From positions 18,546-82,545 of the forward strand of contig PMSM01000011.1 in the NCBI GenBank assembly GCA_003168335.1: a stretch of 64,000 bases of DNA, read 5' to 3'. Both the position numbers and the translations under genes were made by a program. The notes below the pieces were generated by a model that saw nothing but the letters and a program-made list of their open reading frames with translations, was not told the origin of the DNA and did not search any database. Source of the stretch: Blastocatellia bacterium (GTDB lineage Bacteria > Acidobacteriota > Blastocatellia > Pyrinomonadales > Pyrinomonadaceae). Numbering within the stretch: the stretch's first letter is position 1; every line of letters begins with the position of its first letter. Below, one piece after another: positions 34,637 to 42,906 of the stretch.

Positions 34637-34657
34637 ATAGCCGCTGTTCGCGGCTAT
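34637..34657. terminator. Hairpin after the HEPN-like gene
   Basis: ATAGCCGC and GCGGCTAT form a perfect 8-bp stem with a 5-base loop, 30 bases past the stop. No T-run follows, so it may be a weak terminator or only an RNA-stabilising hairpin. Confidence 0.35.
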
Positions 34658-34712
34658 CCACTCAAGCTGAGAACGGACAACGGACCGCGTATAAGCTTTC
34701 GCAAGGGCTTGC

Positions 34713-36344
34713 ATGACTATTCAGTGTAAATACCAACTGCCAGAGATCGCCAGCGAGGAGAACTACAGTTGTCCCCACCCTCGACAGGTGACCCATCCGA
34801 AGGACGAGCTGTGCATCTTTCATCGACCTAAACTGTCAGCGGAAGATAAGAACAAGCTGACCCCGGCTGAACTTAGCAACGCCATAAGCCTCGAAATTCT
34901 ATTCAACACTTCGCTCCGACAATTCATCGACGATGCTGAGGACGATGGTGAACACGACACAAGCGATCAACCTCTCGACATGAGAGGGTTTCACTTTCCG
35001 CCAACCTACTTCGACGAAAGCTTCATGGTGAGGCCCGATTTCAGCCACGCGGTGTTTGTAGAGTATGGCGACTTTGCAACTCCAAAATGGAAACAACACT
35101 CGTCGATAGTGTTTCATCTGGGTGCAACGTTCGACGACACTGTTTTCTTGGGTGGAGCAAATTTTTCCCGAACCGTCTTCAAAGAGAAGGCCGATTTCAA
35201 TTCAGCACACTTTATGAAAGATGCTGATTTCTCTTTCACATTTTTCGCAGGTGACGGAATCTTTAGTAATTGTACGTTTCGGGGAAGCGCTGAGTTTTGG
35301 TCATCGCGATTCGAAGGCGGAGCCGAGTTCGACGATGCTTCCTTTGATGGCTCGTTAAATTGCGCGCACGCGAAGTTCAAGTCAGCAAACTTCTTTGGCA
35401 TCAAAGTTAACGGGGCCTCATTTCAAGGGTCAGTGTTTGAAGGAGATGCACATATCTTTGTAGCGTCCATCAGTTCCTATCTTTATCTCGATGGAGCTAG
35501 CTTCAGAGAAATGGCTAATCTTGCATCCTGTAGTTGGCCCCCAAAGGTTCGCTTCGAGAAAACTGAGTTTAAGAAAGACTGTATCCTCACGGACATAGAA
35601 ATACCTCGAGATGCTGTGGTTACTCTGGTCGAAGTTGATTTAAGCAGAGCACAGTTTGGTGATACCAATGTTGAAAATATTAATTTCCGCGATGTGCGAT
35701 GGGCTCCTGTCAAGACAATCGCTGGATATCAGCGCAGGTCTGCGTTGTGGGATGAGTTTCGCGAGTTAGATGAGGGAGAAGAGCGTCGCTACGAAAAAAT
35801 AGCTGAAAACTACAGACAGTTGGTTATCAACTACGAACAAAAGCGCAATTACGAGACGGCGGAAGATTTTCACATTGGAGAGATGGAAATGCGCAGAAAG
35901 AAGAAGGGATCAGGTGTCCACAATAGGCCCTGGAGACTTGTCAGGGAGTGGTTCAATCTCTTTGGTTTTTACAAGATTAGTAGCAACTACGGCTCAAGCT
36001 ACCGCCAAGCATTTCTTGTATTATCAATACTGTTCGCCCTCTTCTCGACACTCTTCCTTTTCGGTGGTTTTCAGCCCAGCAAAGACAATGTGAATGTCCA
36101 ACCTAATATCATTGAGTACAACTTGTTACCTGACAATTCCCACCACTGGAACGGACCCGTTAGATTACTCAAGGATTACGGTAAGGCTGCAATGTTCACT
36201 CTCTCGATTATTACCTTCCAAAAAGACAGATTCTATGAACCAGTAGGTTGGCAGTCACAGCTCTTTTTGTACTCCTCACTGCTTATTCTTACGGCGCAGG
36301 CTGCATTAGTTTTGCTAGCGGTCCGCCGTCAATTTCGAAGGTAG
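34713..36344 (+). CDS. Pentapeptide-repeat protein with C-terminal two-helix membrane domain
   Basis: The 543-residue protein starts with a Cys-rich segment (Cys5, Cys20, Cys34), then about 45 imperfect pentapeptide repeats of the A(D/N)F type (for example GGANFSRTVFKEKADFNSA) from about residue 90 to 330, which form a quadrilateral beta-helix. A charged helix (EERRYEKIAENYRQLVIN) links to two membrane segments (about 430-452 and 515-538). Beta-helix plus channel-like membrane pair is a plausible membrane-acting effector or sensor. It is the last gene before the second intron copy. Confidence 0.75.
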   Translation: MTIQCKYQLPEIASEENYSCPHPRQVTHPKDELCIFHRPKLSAEDKNKLTPAELSNAISLEILFNTSLRQFIDDAEDDGEHDTSDQPLDMRGFHFPPTYFDESFMVRPDFSHAVFVEYGDFATPKWKQHSSIVFHLGATFDDTVFLGGANFSRTVFKEKADFNSAHFMKDADFSFTFFAGDGIFSNCTFRGSAEFWSSRFEGGAEFDDASFDGSLNCAHAKFKSANFFGIKVNGASFQGSVFEGDAHIFVASISSYLYLDGASFREMANLASCSWPPKVRFEKTEFKKDCILTDIEIPRDAVVTLVEVDLSRAQFGDTNVENINFRDVRWAPVKTIAGYQRRSALWDEFRELDEGEERRYEKIAENYRQLVINYEQKRNYETAEDFHIGEMEMRRKKKGSGVHNRPWRLVREWFNLFGFYKISSNYGSSYRQAFLVLSILFALFSTLFLFGGFQPSKDNVNVQPNIIEYNLLPDNSHHWNGPVRLLKDYGKAAMFTLSIITFQKDRFYEPVGWQSQLFLYSSLLILTAQAALVLLAVRRQFRR

Positions 36345-36417
36345 TCAGTCAGCGCACCTTGTTTGTTTGAAAACTTAACCTGAGAGATATAATGGAGGTA
36401 TCACAAGCAGACGGGAG

Positions 36418-37294
36418 GCGGTCAGGCCCTCGATTCTGGAGCGACCGGGCAATACCGTGAAGTCTAGTGGGTGAGAAGCCCATCTCGGAAGGCTTAGCCA
36501 GCCACCGAGTAGCGAGACCTTTGGGAGTCGCAACAGTAATGTTGGACTCTAAGCGTAGGTCAGCGAGCACGCAGGCCGTAAGCCGAAAGGTTGAAGGGAT
36601 GGAGCCCCGTAATCAGGTCAACAGGAAGGACGACGACGTCAGAATGTACGGAAGTCAACACGGGCATCACCGCAAGGGCGAGGTGGTGAACGCTTCCTCG
36701 GGGTCGGACACCATGTCATGCGTGACATCGAGACTGCACGGCAACCCGGGAGACCCTGCCGCTGCTTTCGGAGGAACAACTCAACGCAGTAAGAGGAGAG
36801 AGACCGAGAGTATGCCGAACAACCGCCCAAAGGGAGGAAGGCAAATCGGCGACAGGGAGTCGGATCGTCTCGTAGTACCAGCGAAGGCGGGCAATGCCGC
36901 TGGAGGGAAGGGTGCGACAGATGGTCGAGCAGAGTAGGGAAACACCGGCCGCACACAGAAGCGGAGAAGCGGTGGCCACAAAACTGCTCCGCATCGGGGC
37001 GATTCTATCAGAGCCCGAACGATTGTCTGGGGAGCCGTGTGCGTTAATTGCGCACGCACGGTTCTGCGAGGGGCAGGACCCAACTGGTGAAAGGTTGAAA
37101 TGATGTGGCACCGCCGGGAAACCAGGCGGCAACAGAGAAGACAAAGCTCAACCTTCGCACCGGAAGCAACCTGCCTACTCACCCGATTCTCAATCCTTAG
37201 CCTCCCGATAGATGTTGCTTAAACCGAGTCATACTCGAATTCCGAGGAGCGATCGCTTCATCGGCGAGAATCGCAGAATCGAAGGCCTGACCCC
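36418..37294 (+). repeat. 0.88-kb composite repeat, copy 2
   Basis: Nearly identical and in direct orientation to the unit at 30601-31479, with arms GGTCAGGCCCTCGATTCT and ATCGAAGGCCTGACCCC. Single-base differences are scattered throughout, so the copies are not an assembly duplicate. Confidence 0.85.
36439..37183 (+). ncRNA. ORF-less group II intron, copy 2
   Basis: Same design as copy 1: 5' end GAGCGACC, domain V at 37032-37065 with the identical 34 bases, domain VI with the long GGCAGG/CCTGCC stem, 3' end CCTACTCACC. The open reading frame stub starts MPNNRPKGG and ends at a stop 42 codons later, in the same place as copy 1. Both copies therefore share one ORF deletion that predates duplication. 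Confidence 0.8.
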
Positions 37295-37338
37295 AATTCC
37301 TACATTCCGAATATCAGTGTTCCGGCTGCCTATTGTGA

Positions 37339-38730
37339 TCACAACCCAGCAGATTTCTTAATGGCTTCGACGGCCACGTCGGTTCCGATCTTGGTGGCAA
37401 CGTCTAACGCCCATTTCCCGGCAGCCTTTAGATGCTCGACAACCTTTGAACTCACACCTTCTTGTGCAGCTTTTTCTGCCTTTGCAATTTCGCTAACCGC
37501 AATATCATGCTCAGGCTCAGTTGCTTCTCTTCTTGCCTCAGCCCTTAGGCGAGCGAGGTCGCTTGCCAGATTCGTCATGTCGATTGAGCCGAGTGTTTGA
37601 TTACTAACTTGGACGATATTGTGTGCTTGGGCTTGGTCTCCGACTGCTCCAATGTTACCGCCGGTAATCTTGTATTTGCTATCCATATATACCTCCCCTA
37701 TCTGAATTACGACTTGACCCTGATGGTTGAGTGCACTGTCAGCGTTTATATGTAACTTGCTGGCAATGTCCCGTACTTCAACTTCCGTTAGCTGAAGTTT
37801 CATAACTTTCTCCAGACTGAACGGAGCAGCCGCAAAATGGCCTTGCTGCTGATCGAAATCGGTGATCACGCTTCCGCGATATTTGCCAACGACGTATGCT
37901 TGCTCCATCCATTCTGCTGCTCTGCGAAGTGACCCTCGTTCGCTTGGGTCAAAATTGACATAAGTGGCATAGGCTCTGTTAGAGCCTTCGTACGCGCTCA
38001 TGAAACTTGCAGCAACGCTTACTCGCAGTTCTTCCATGTGCCGACTTTGCTGATGAGTCGACGGCAGGACATTCTCGACGTCCAAGTACAATTGTGGAAC
38101 TTCAACGTATCCTCTGTACAAGGCTGCCAATTCCTCAGGAATAAACTTCAGCTTCCCAACGAGCCTACAAACTACGGCACCCCTAACAGTGATCTCGTCG
38201 ATGCGCTGATTATAGAATTTGATGGGTACTGCTACTGGAAATCCCTCATGACAGATTCCGCTGGAAGACGCCGTCATGAATGCGTAGGTATTGCCTCTGA
38301 TGTCGACCGGCTTCAATCTGACATTGCCTACGCCACCTTCTAACATTGAAGCCTTGCCGTATGGATCGTAAATAATTACACCGTCCTGAATACTTTGAAT
38401 ACGACCTTCGGCTTCGCGACGAGCGTACCGTGCTTGCTCGGTATAGTAGAGACCAGGAGATCGAGGAAGCCATTCAAAGAGGAAGAAGCCGTCAAGGATA
38501 ATGGTAATGTCAGTGCGGCGTAGTCGTTCATACAATATAGCTTCCCAAACGCTATTGTTGGTATGAAAAACCCTTTGAGTCGATTCTTGGAATGTGTCGT
38601 CCTGTTCTGCGGAAGCGACTTGGTAATTCGCCGTAGCGAGGTGCGTTGCTAAGTAAGGTTCTAGTTGGTACTCCGACAAACTAATCAAATGTTTCGGGAT
38701 TCGTTCGATGGCGTCGTCAGGATGTCTCAT
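37339..38730 (-). CDS. GAVGD-tagged protein with large N-terminal domain and C-terminal helical module
   Basis: A good ribosome site (AAGGAG) precedes the start. Residues 1-340 form a mixed alpha/beta region I cannot assign. Residues 351-375 carry the tag YKITGGNIGAVGDQAQAHN, shared with two neighbouring proteins. Residues 384-463 form a helical module that aligns well with the small tagged protein at 39927 (LARLRAEA, EHDIAV, LKAAGKWALDVATKIG). Such arrangement, a beta-hairpin-like tag then a homotypic helical domain, resembles adaptor parts of NTPase-based conflict systems such as TRADD-N types, but this link is a guess. Likely the largest soluble component of the four-gene cluster. Confidence 0.65.
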   Translation of the reverse strand: MRHPDDAIERIPKHLISLSEYQLEPYLATHLATANYQVASAEQDDTFQESTQRVFHTNNSVWEAILYERLRRTDITIILDGFFLFEWLPRSPGLYYTEQARYARREAEGRIQSIQDGVIIYDPYGKASMLEGGVGNVRLKPVDIRGNTYAFMTASSSGICHEGFPVAVPIKFYNQRIDEITVRGAVVCRLVGKLKFIPEELAALYRGYVEVPQLYLDVENVLPSTHQQSRHMEELRVSVAASFMSAYEGSNRAYATYVNFDPSERGSLRRAAEWMEQAYVVGKYRGSVITDFDQQQGHFAAAPFSLEKVMKLQLTEVEVRDIASKLHINADSALNHQGQVVIQIGEVYMDSKYKITGGNIGAVGDQAQAHNIVQVSNQTLGSIDMTNLASDLARLRAEARREATEPEHDIAVSEIAKAEKAAQEGVSSKVVEHLKAAGKWALDVATKIGTDVAVEAIKKSAGL

Positions 38731-38869
38731 TTGTTTTCTCCTTGCTACCTAGCACATAGTGCGGACGGGCGGTTCGATCTCTGCCTCACTCTTACGTCAA
38801 AATAGCGGCGTATCGGCGAGGCACGGGACACTTGGCGACGAATAGCTAAAGAGTAAATCTCATTTGCCC

Positions 38870-39853
38870 TCATACACGGGGCAGAGATACGTCAAAGTCT
38901 TCAGACGGTTCTTGATCCGCAGTATGAGGAAGAGGAACGTTGCTCACAATGTACAAATTGAGAATGTCTTCCCGATCCATAAACATGACTTGACTTCGTT
39001 TTGATGCGTCAAGCTTTCCGCCCAGCCAGTTTCTGGCTTGTTTTGTAATCTCGCCGCCGGCAACAATGAACGCATGGTCAACAAGCACTTTCTTGCTGGT
39101 CTCTGGATCGAATACTTCGTGGCCTAGCATCATCAATACCTGATTGTAGATTTCCGCAATATTGGTATTTGATCCGTGGCTACCGCCAGATGCGTCAAGC
39201 TTTCCTTTTTTGGCTTGGATGCCGAAGTAAAGAACATGTTGGGTCGGCAACACATAGCGCATCCAGATGTCCTTGCCATATTCAAGGGACTTATCTTTGT
39301 GGCCAGCTGAGGTAATTCGATGAAAACCTAGCTGGCGAAATAGCGGCAGCAGCACGTCGGCAATCAGGTCGTCTTCAGAACAATTGTCGAGGGACTGAGT
39401 TAGTCGCTCACGACGATTAAGCTCATTTGGAGTAAATGGACGATGAGGATTGAGAGCTATTGAGACAGTCTTAGTTCCAATATGGCGAATATAGAGGATG
39501 TCGTCCTCGCCATAGAACGCTTCATACCCTTCCCGACCCAGAGGCTTGTTCAGGCTCTCTAACGCGAGCGTTCTATCAGGATCGTTATCTAGAGCATCTG
39601 ACTTATGCATTAACACCCGAAGCATATGAATAAATCTATCCGGGAGCACATAGGCAGCTGGCTGAGGCTCGCTTAGGAGTTCAGCAAGCCTACCTGAGGT
39701 CCAGGCCCACCTAGTTGAGCCGTCATGCTCAAACTCCAGATCACACTCCTCAAAAAATCGTGTGATGTTGCTACTGGATCGATATTGGAAATGAGAGTTA
39801 TCGCCAATAACCATCTCGGCAATTTCACGCAGGTTTCGGCTCTTAAACTTCAT
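38870..39853 (-). CDS. AbiJ-N-like / restriction-nuclease-like protein
   Basis: The 327-residue protein opens with LREIAEMVIGDNSHFQYRSSS and ITRFFEECDLEF, which resembles the N-terminal domain of AbiJ-type abortive infection proteins. The C-terminal half has LLPLFRQLGFHRI, EYGKDIWM (Asp195) and LYFGIQAKKGKLD (Gln213-x-Lys215), a PD-(D/E)XK-like core with Gln in the third position. It is the only untagged gene in the cluster and probably its effector nuclease. It starts 73 bases after the small tagged gene. Confidence 0.65.
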   Translation of the reverse strand: MKFKSRNLREIAEMVIGDNSHFQYRSSSNITRFFEECDLEFEHDGSTRWAWTSGRLAELLSEPQPAAYVLPDRFIHMLRVLMHKSDALDNDPDRTLALESLNKPLGREGYEAFYGEDDILYIRHIGTKTVSIALNPHRPFTPNELNRRERLTQSLDNCSEDDLIADVLLPLFRQLGFHRITSAGHKDKSLEYGKDIWMRYVLPTQHVLYFGIQAKKGKLDASGGSHGSNTNIAEIYNQVLMMLGHEVFDPETSKKVLVDHAFIVAGGEITKQARNWLGGKLDASKRSQVMFMDREDILNLYIVSNVPLPHTADQEPSEDFDVSLPRV

Positions 39854-39926
39854 CGCTCGGGAGTCTTGTGTATCAGTTCACAGTCAATGATGCAACTGAT
39901 GGGGGCCAGGCCTTCGATCGTGCCAA

Positions 39927-40301
39927 TCACATACCCAACTGACCCATCACAACCTTCGTGATTATAGGCATCCCTATTTTCTCCGCCACGGCCAAGGCCC
40001 AATTTCCCGCACTCTTCAAATACTCGATTGCTTTATCTTGATTGCCAGCTTTGGCTTCCTTTTCAGCCGCGGCCACATTTCCCAACGCTATGTAGTGTTC
40101 ACTGTCGGTTGCTTCAGAAGCCATCGCAGCCCTCAAGCGCTCAAGATTATCTGTGAGTTCCTTAATATCGACACCCGATTGTTGCGACACTTGCGTGAAG
40201 TTTTCGGCACGGGCATTGTCGCCGACTGCTCCTTGCTGACCTCCTGAGATGGTATAAGTGCTCCCACCAGCTTCTGTTTTATCCTTCTCCTGATTTGCCA
40301 T
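39927..40301 (-). CDS. Small GAVGD-tagged adaptor-like protein
   Basis: The start is set at 40301 because AAAGGAG lies just upstream; the frame is open to 40400 within the previous gene. The 124-residue protein is made only of the tag (residues 15-37, YTISGGQQGAVGDNARAEN) and the helical module (45-124, LERLRAAM, EHYIAL, YLKSAGNWALAVAEKIG). It has no enzymatic motif. The module is homologous to the C-terminus of the 463-residue neighbour. This is what an adaptor or oligomerising subunit should look like. The gene overlaps the end of the membrane protein gene by 23 bases. Confidence 0.75.
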   Translation of the reverse strand: MANQEKDKTEAGGSTYTISGGQQGAVGDNARAENFTQVSQQSGVDIKELTDNLERLRAAMASEATDSEHYIALGNVAAAEKEAKAGNQDKAIEYLKSAGNWALAVAEKIGMPIITKVVMGQLGM

Positions 40302-42588
40302 CCGTTTTTTCTCCTTTGTTGTCGCTATCAGTTTTCCCGGACTGTTGCGTAACATTGATTGCCTGCGCTTGGTCTCCGACTGCCCCCTGTTGTCCGCCAT
40401 AAATGTTGTAGACTGACCTCACGAATAATGCCGGGGCAAAGGCCATTACCTTCCATCCGAAACCGACTAGCGCAACGGCTATGGCTCCGAAGAAAGCAGA
40501 AATCGCGGCCAGTTCTCCATTCGTGCAAATGAAAACATCAACCTCTATCTTTTGTCTGACCCAGTCTTTCGATCTGATCAAATTATTATTTTGGTCGTAG
40601 AGGTTTACCTGGAAAGCGAGGTTGATGGGCTGCTTGCTTCTATAAAGGAACTTGGGAGTAATCTGCCACTCCCAGACGACCTTGTCATCCTCAAGAGACT
40701 TCTCTATCGTTTTTTCAACTGAGCTTATGATGAAGCCCTCGCCGACCAAAGTTGGAATCGCAGTCACACTCTCAATTCGAACACCTTCAGGGACGCGCTC
40801 AGAGAATGTGCGACCTCTGCTTGTTCCGGGAGACACTATTGTCTCTGCTACCCGATTTTCTACTCTGGTTTCTACTTTGAAGTCGCCTTTCACGCGATCA
40901 TAAACTACTTTGATTGTTTCGGGATGTCTGAAACACACCGTCAGCGGATAGTTGATTGTGATGCGATCTTTCTCTCCGCTTGGAGGAGGGGTCGGGGTTG
41001 CGCCCGGCGATGGGCTGGGTGATGGGGTCGCGGATGCCGTGGAACCATCATCGCTTGGGAATCCTGCTCCTAATGTTTTCTCCCGGCATGGGATGGTTGC
41101 AGCAGATGGCTGAGGTGGTGTGGCCCCTTGCGGTACAATCCAAAGTTCGATCGTTGCTGCTTCGCGGCAGCCCCCATCAATCGCGATGACACGTCGAGAA
41201 TCAATCCCGCGCGAACCCAAGTAGTCACTGCTCCGTTTGGCGAGCCTTTCAGCTTCGCCGGTGTAAGACCCATAGATAATGATGGAAGCCTGCGAGTCAG
41301 GAGAGTTCTGCAACTCTATAGCCAGGTTGTCCAAACGCGCCTTGTCATCATTGAAGGACAGCGATTGAAACACGTCGAACTTTCGGGGTGCTATGGGAGG
41401 AGCAAATTGCCTAATGACGCTGGTCTCAGCCTGCGCGGCCTGCCTACAACTCGCTTCACCTGAGCCATCGTCGACCACCAGGTTGGCAGTTACGCGCTGG
41501 CTACCGAAACCAAAGGAATCCACCGTAATCGTCGCCGTTCCGACGCCGCTGACAATTCGCGCGTCAGATGGCGAAACCGTCCACGTATAATTAAGCGAGG
41601 CTGAGCCGCCGTATGTAACATCAGAAGTGAACGTGATCAGGTCGCCGTCATTTACGCTTACCGGGGCTGAGATATTAACCGGATAGGGGCATGGAGATTT
41701 GCCGGTGTAAGTCTTCGGGTGGTACTCCAGACTCACGTAGTGCTTGCGACCAGCCACGACATCGATTTCCCGCGACCATCGCTCGCCGTTCGGAAAGATT
41801 ATTTCGACCGTATGTTTACCGGCAGGCAATTCCAGAGCGGCTGCGGGGTCCTGGAGACTGGATCTCGTTACACCTCTGTTCTGAAGGTCAATCTTGAGAG
41901 GAAAGCCGCTGGGCATCGTGCCAATGAAGAGATGACCATTCTTTGGCTTCTTCTTAAATAGATTGGCGAACCAAACGAAAAATCGCTTGACCAAATTTGG
42001 CTTGCGCACTTCCGGCGTGGGTACCGGAACCTCAACTATCGTGTCCATGTCTCTGGGGGTTATTTCCGTGGGCGTGACCTCTGGCCGTGAGGGTGCGGGC
42101 GTAGACGCTTGATCAGTTGAAGACGCTTGCGGTGAAGGCGACGCCGGTGAAGGTGCAGGTTCCTTCCTATTAGTTTCCTCAGGCAAGTCTGCACCCGGGG
42201 TCGCAGAACTATTCGGGATTGAGGCTACAGCGTCGGTTTTCGCCCCGGGCAGAGTGGGAGCGGATTGAGACCGCACTGGGGGTCTTACATTCGCTCTTGT
42301 TGATCTGTTAGCCGCGCGGCGTGTTTCAGCGTCGGCTCTCTGCTTCTTAGTCTCGTCTTCTGACGTCTCTTTCGTGACCTGTGGAGATTTGTTGGTGGTC
42401 TTTTGAGCTCCGCTCGCTCGGTCATTAGCAGAAACTGGCTCACTAACATTGTCAAAGGGTTTGTCTTTTCGTGTATAGGGATGGGTCCAGGCATAGACAA
42501 TTCCACCCATACAGATCAGCAATGTTAAGAGGAAGGCTAAACAGAGTGTGATCGATGCCTTGGTGGTCTCTTTCTTTGGGGAGGACAT
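40279..42588 (-). CDS. GAVGD-tagged membrane protein with PEGA-, PKD- and OmpA-like domains
   Basis: The 769-residue protein has an N-terminal membrane helix (11-33), a Pro/Thr/Ser-rich low-complexity stretch (about 55-180), a PEGA-like domain with FIGTMPSGFPLKI (about 220-295), a PKD-like beta domain (about 308-400), an OmpA-C-like domain (DVFQSLSFNDDKARLDNLA ... VIAIDGG), a Pro-rich linker, a second beta domain (about 540-690), and a C-terminal membrane helix (about 695-718). After it stands the tag YNIYGGQQGAVGDQAQAIN (727-746). Thus the exposed domains are likely periplasmic and the tag cytosolic. It may sense the envelope and pass the signal to the other tagged proteins. Confidence 0.7.
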   Translation of the reverse strand: MSSPKKETTKASITLCLAFLLTLLICMGGIVYAWTHPYTRKDKPFDNVSEPVSANDRASGAQKTTNKSPQVTKETSEDETKKQRADAETRRAANRSTRANVRPPVRSQSAPTLPGAKTDAVASIPNSSATPGADLPEETNRKEPAPSPASPSPQASSTDQASTPAPSRPEVTPTEITPRDMDTIVEVPVPTPEVRKPNLVKRFFVWFANLFKKKPKNGHLFIGTMPSGFPLKIDLQNRGVTRSSLQDPAAALELPAGKHTVEIIFPNGERWSREIDVVAGRKHYVSLEYHPKTYTGKSPCPYPVNISAPVSVNDGDLITFTSDVTYGGSASLNYTWTVSPSDARIVSGVGTATITVDSFGFGSQRVTANLVVDDGSGEASCRQAAQAETSVIRQFAPPIAPRKFDVFQSLSFNDDKARLDNLAIELQNSPDSQASIIIYGSYTGEAERLAKRSSDYLGSRGIDSRRVIAIDGGCREAATIELWIVPQGATPPQPSAATIPCREKTLGAGFPSDDGSTASATPSPSPSPGATPTPPPSGEKDRITINYPLTVCFRHPETIKVVYDRVKGDFKVETRVENRVAETIVSPGTSRGRTFSERVPEGVRIESVTAIPTLVGEGFIISSVEKTIEKSLEDDKVVWEWQITPKFLYRSKQPINLAFQVNLYDQNNNLIRSKDWVRQKIEVDVFICTNGELAAISAFFGAIAVALVGFGWKVMAFAPALFVRSVYNIYGGQQGAVGDQAQAINVTQQSGKTDSDNKGEKTDGKSGEG

Positions 42589-42719
42589 GGCGAAGAGGTT
42601 ACAACATGGGTTTCAGAGTACAAGGCTCTTGAGCAACAACAGGATTTCTTGCATGAGGCCGTAGTCTATATCAAGAAGACTCTGATGAGAAGGGCGAGCA
42701 ATCCAGAAAGGACCAAAGC

Positions 42720-42751
42720 GGGGTCAGGCCTTCGATTCTTGCGATTCTCTG
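42720..42751. repeat. Palindromic element arm (uninterrupted)
   Basis: GGGGTCAGGCCTTCGATTCT followed by TGCGATTCTCTG. This is the arm into which the intron inserted in the two composite repeats, here without an intron. No opposite arm is clear nearby. Other degenerate arms stand at 39901-39920 and 45091-45115. Confidence 0.6.
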
Positions 42752-42906
42752 TTTTCCCACGGTCTTCTTGCGAGCGGTTGACTACTGATTGATAATTGGG
42801 CTGCAGCAAATAAACCCGCCAACGCGCCCACGAGAGCTTTAGGCCGCAGACAAACAAGGTGGGTCGGTTGAGAAGTACAACCTTTTTGAGGCAACTACAT
42901 TAACGC

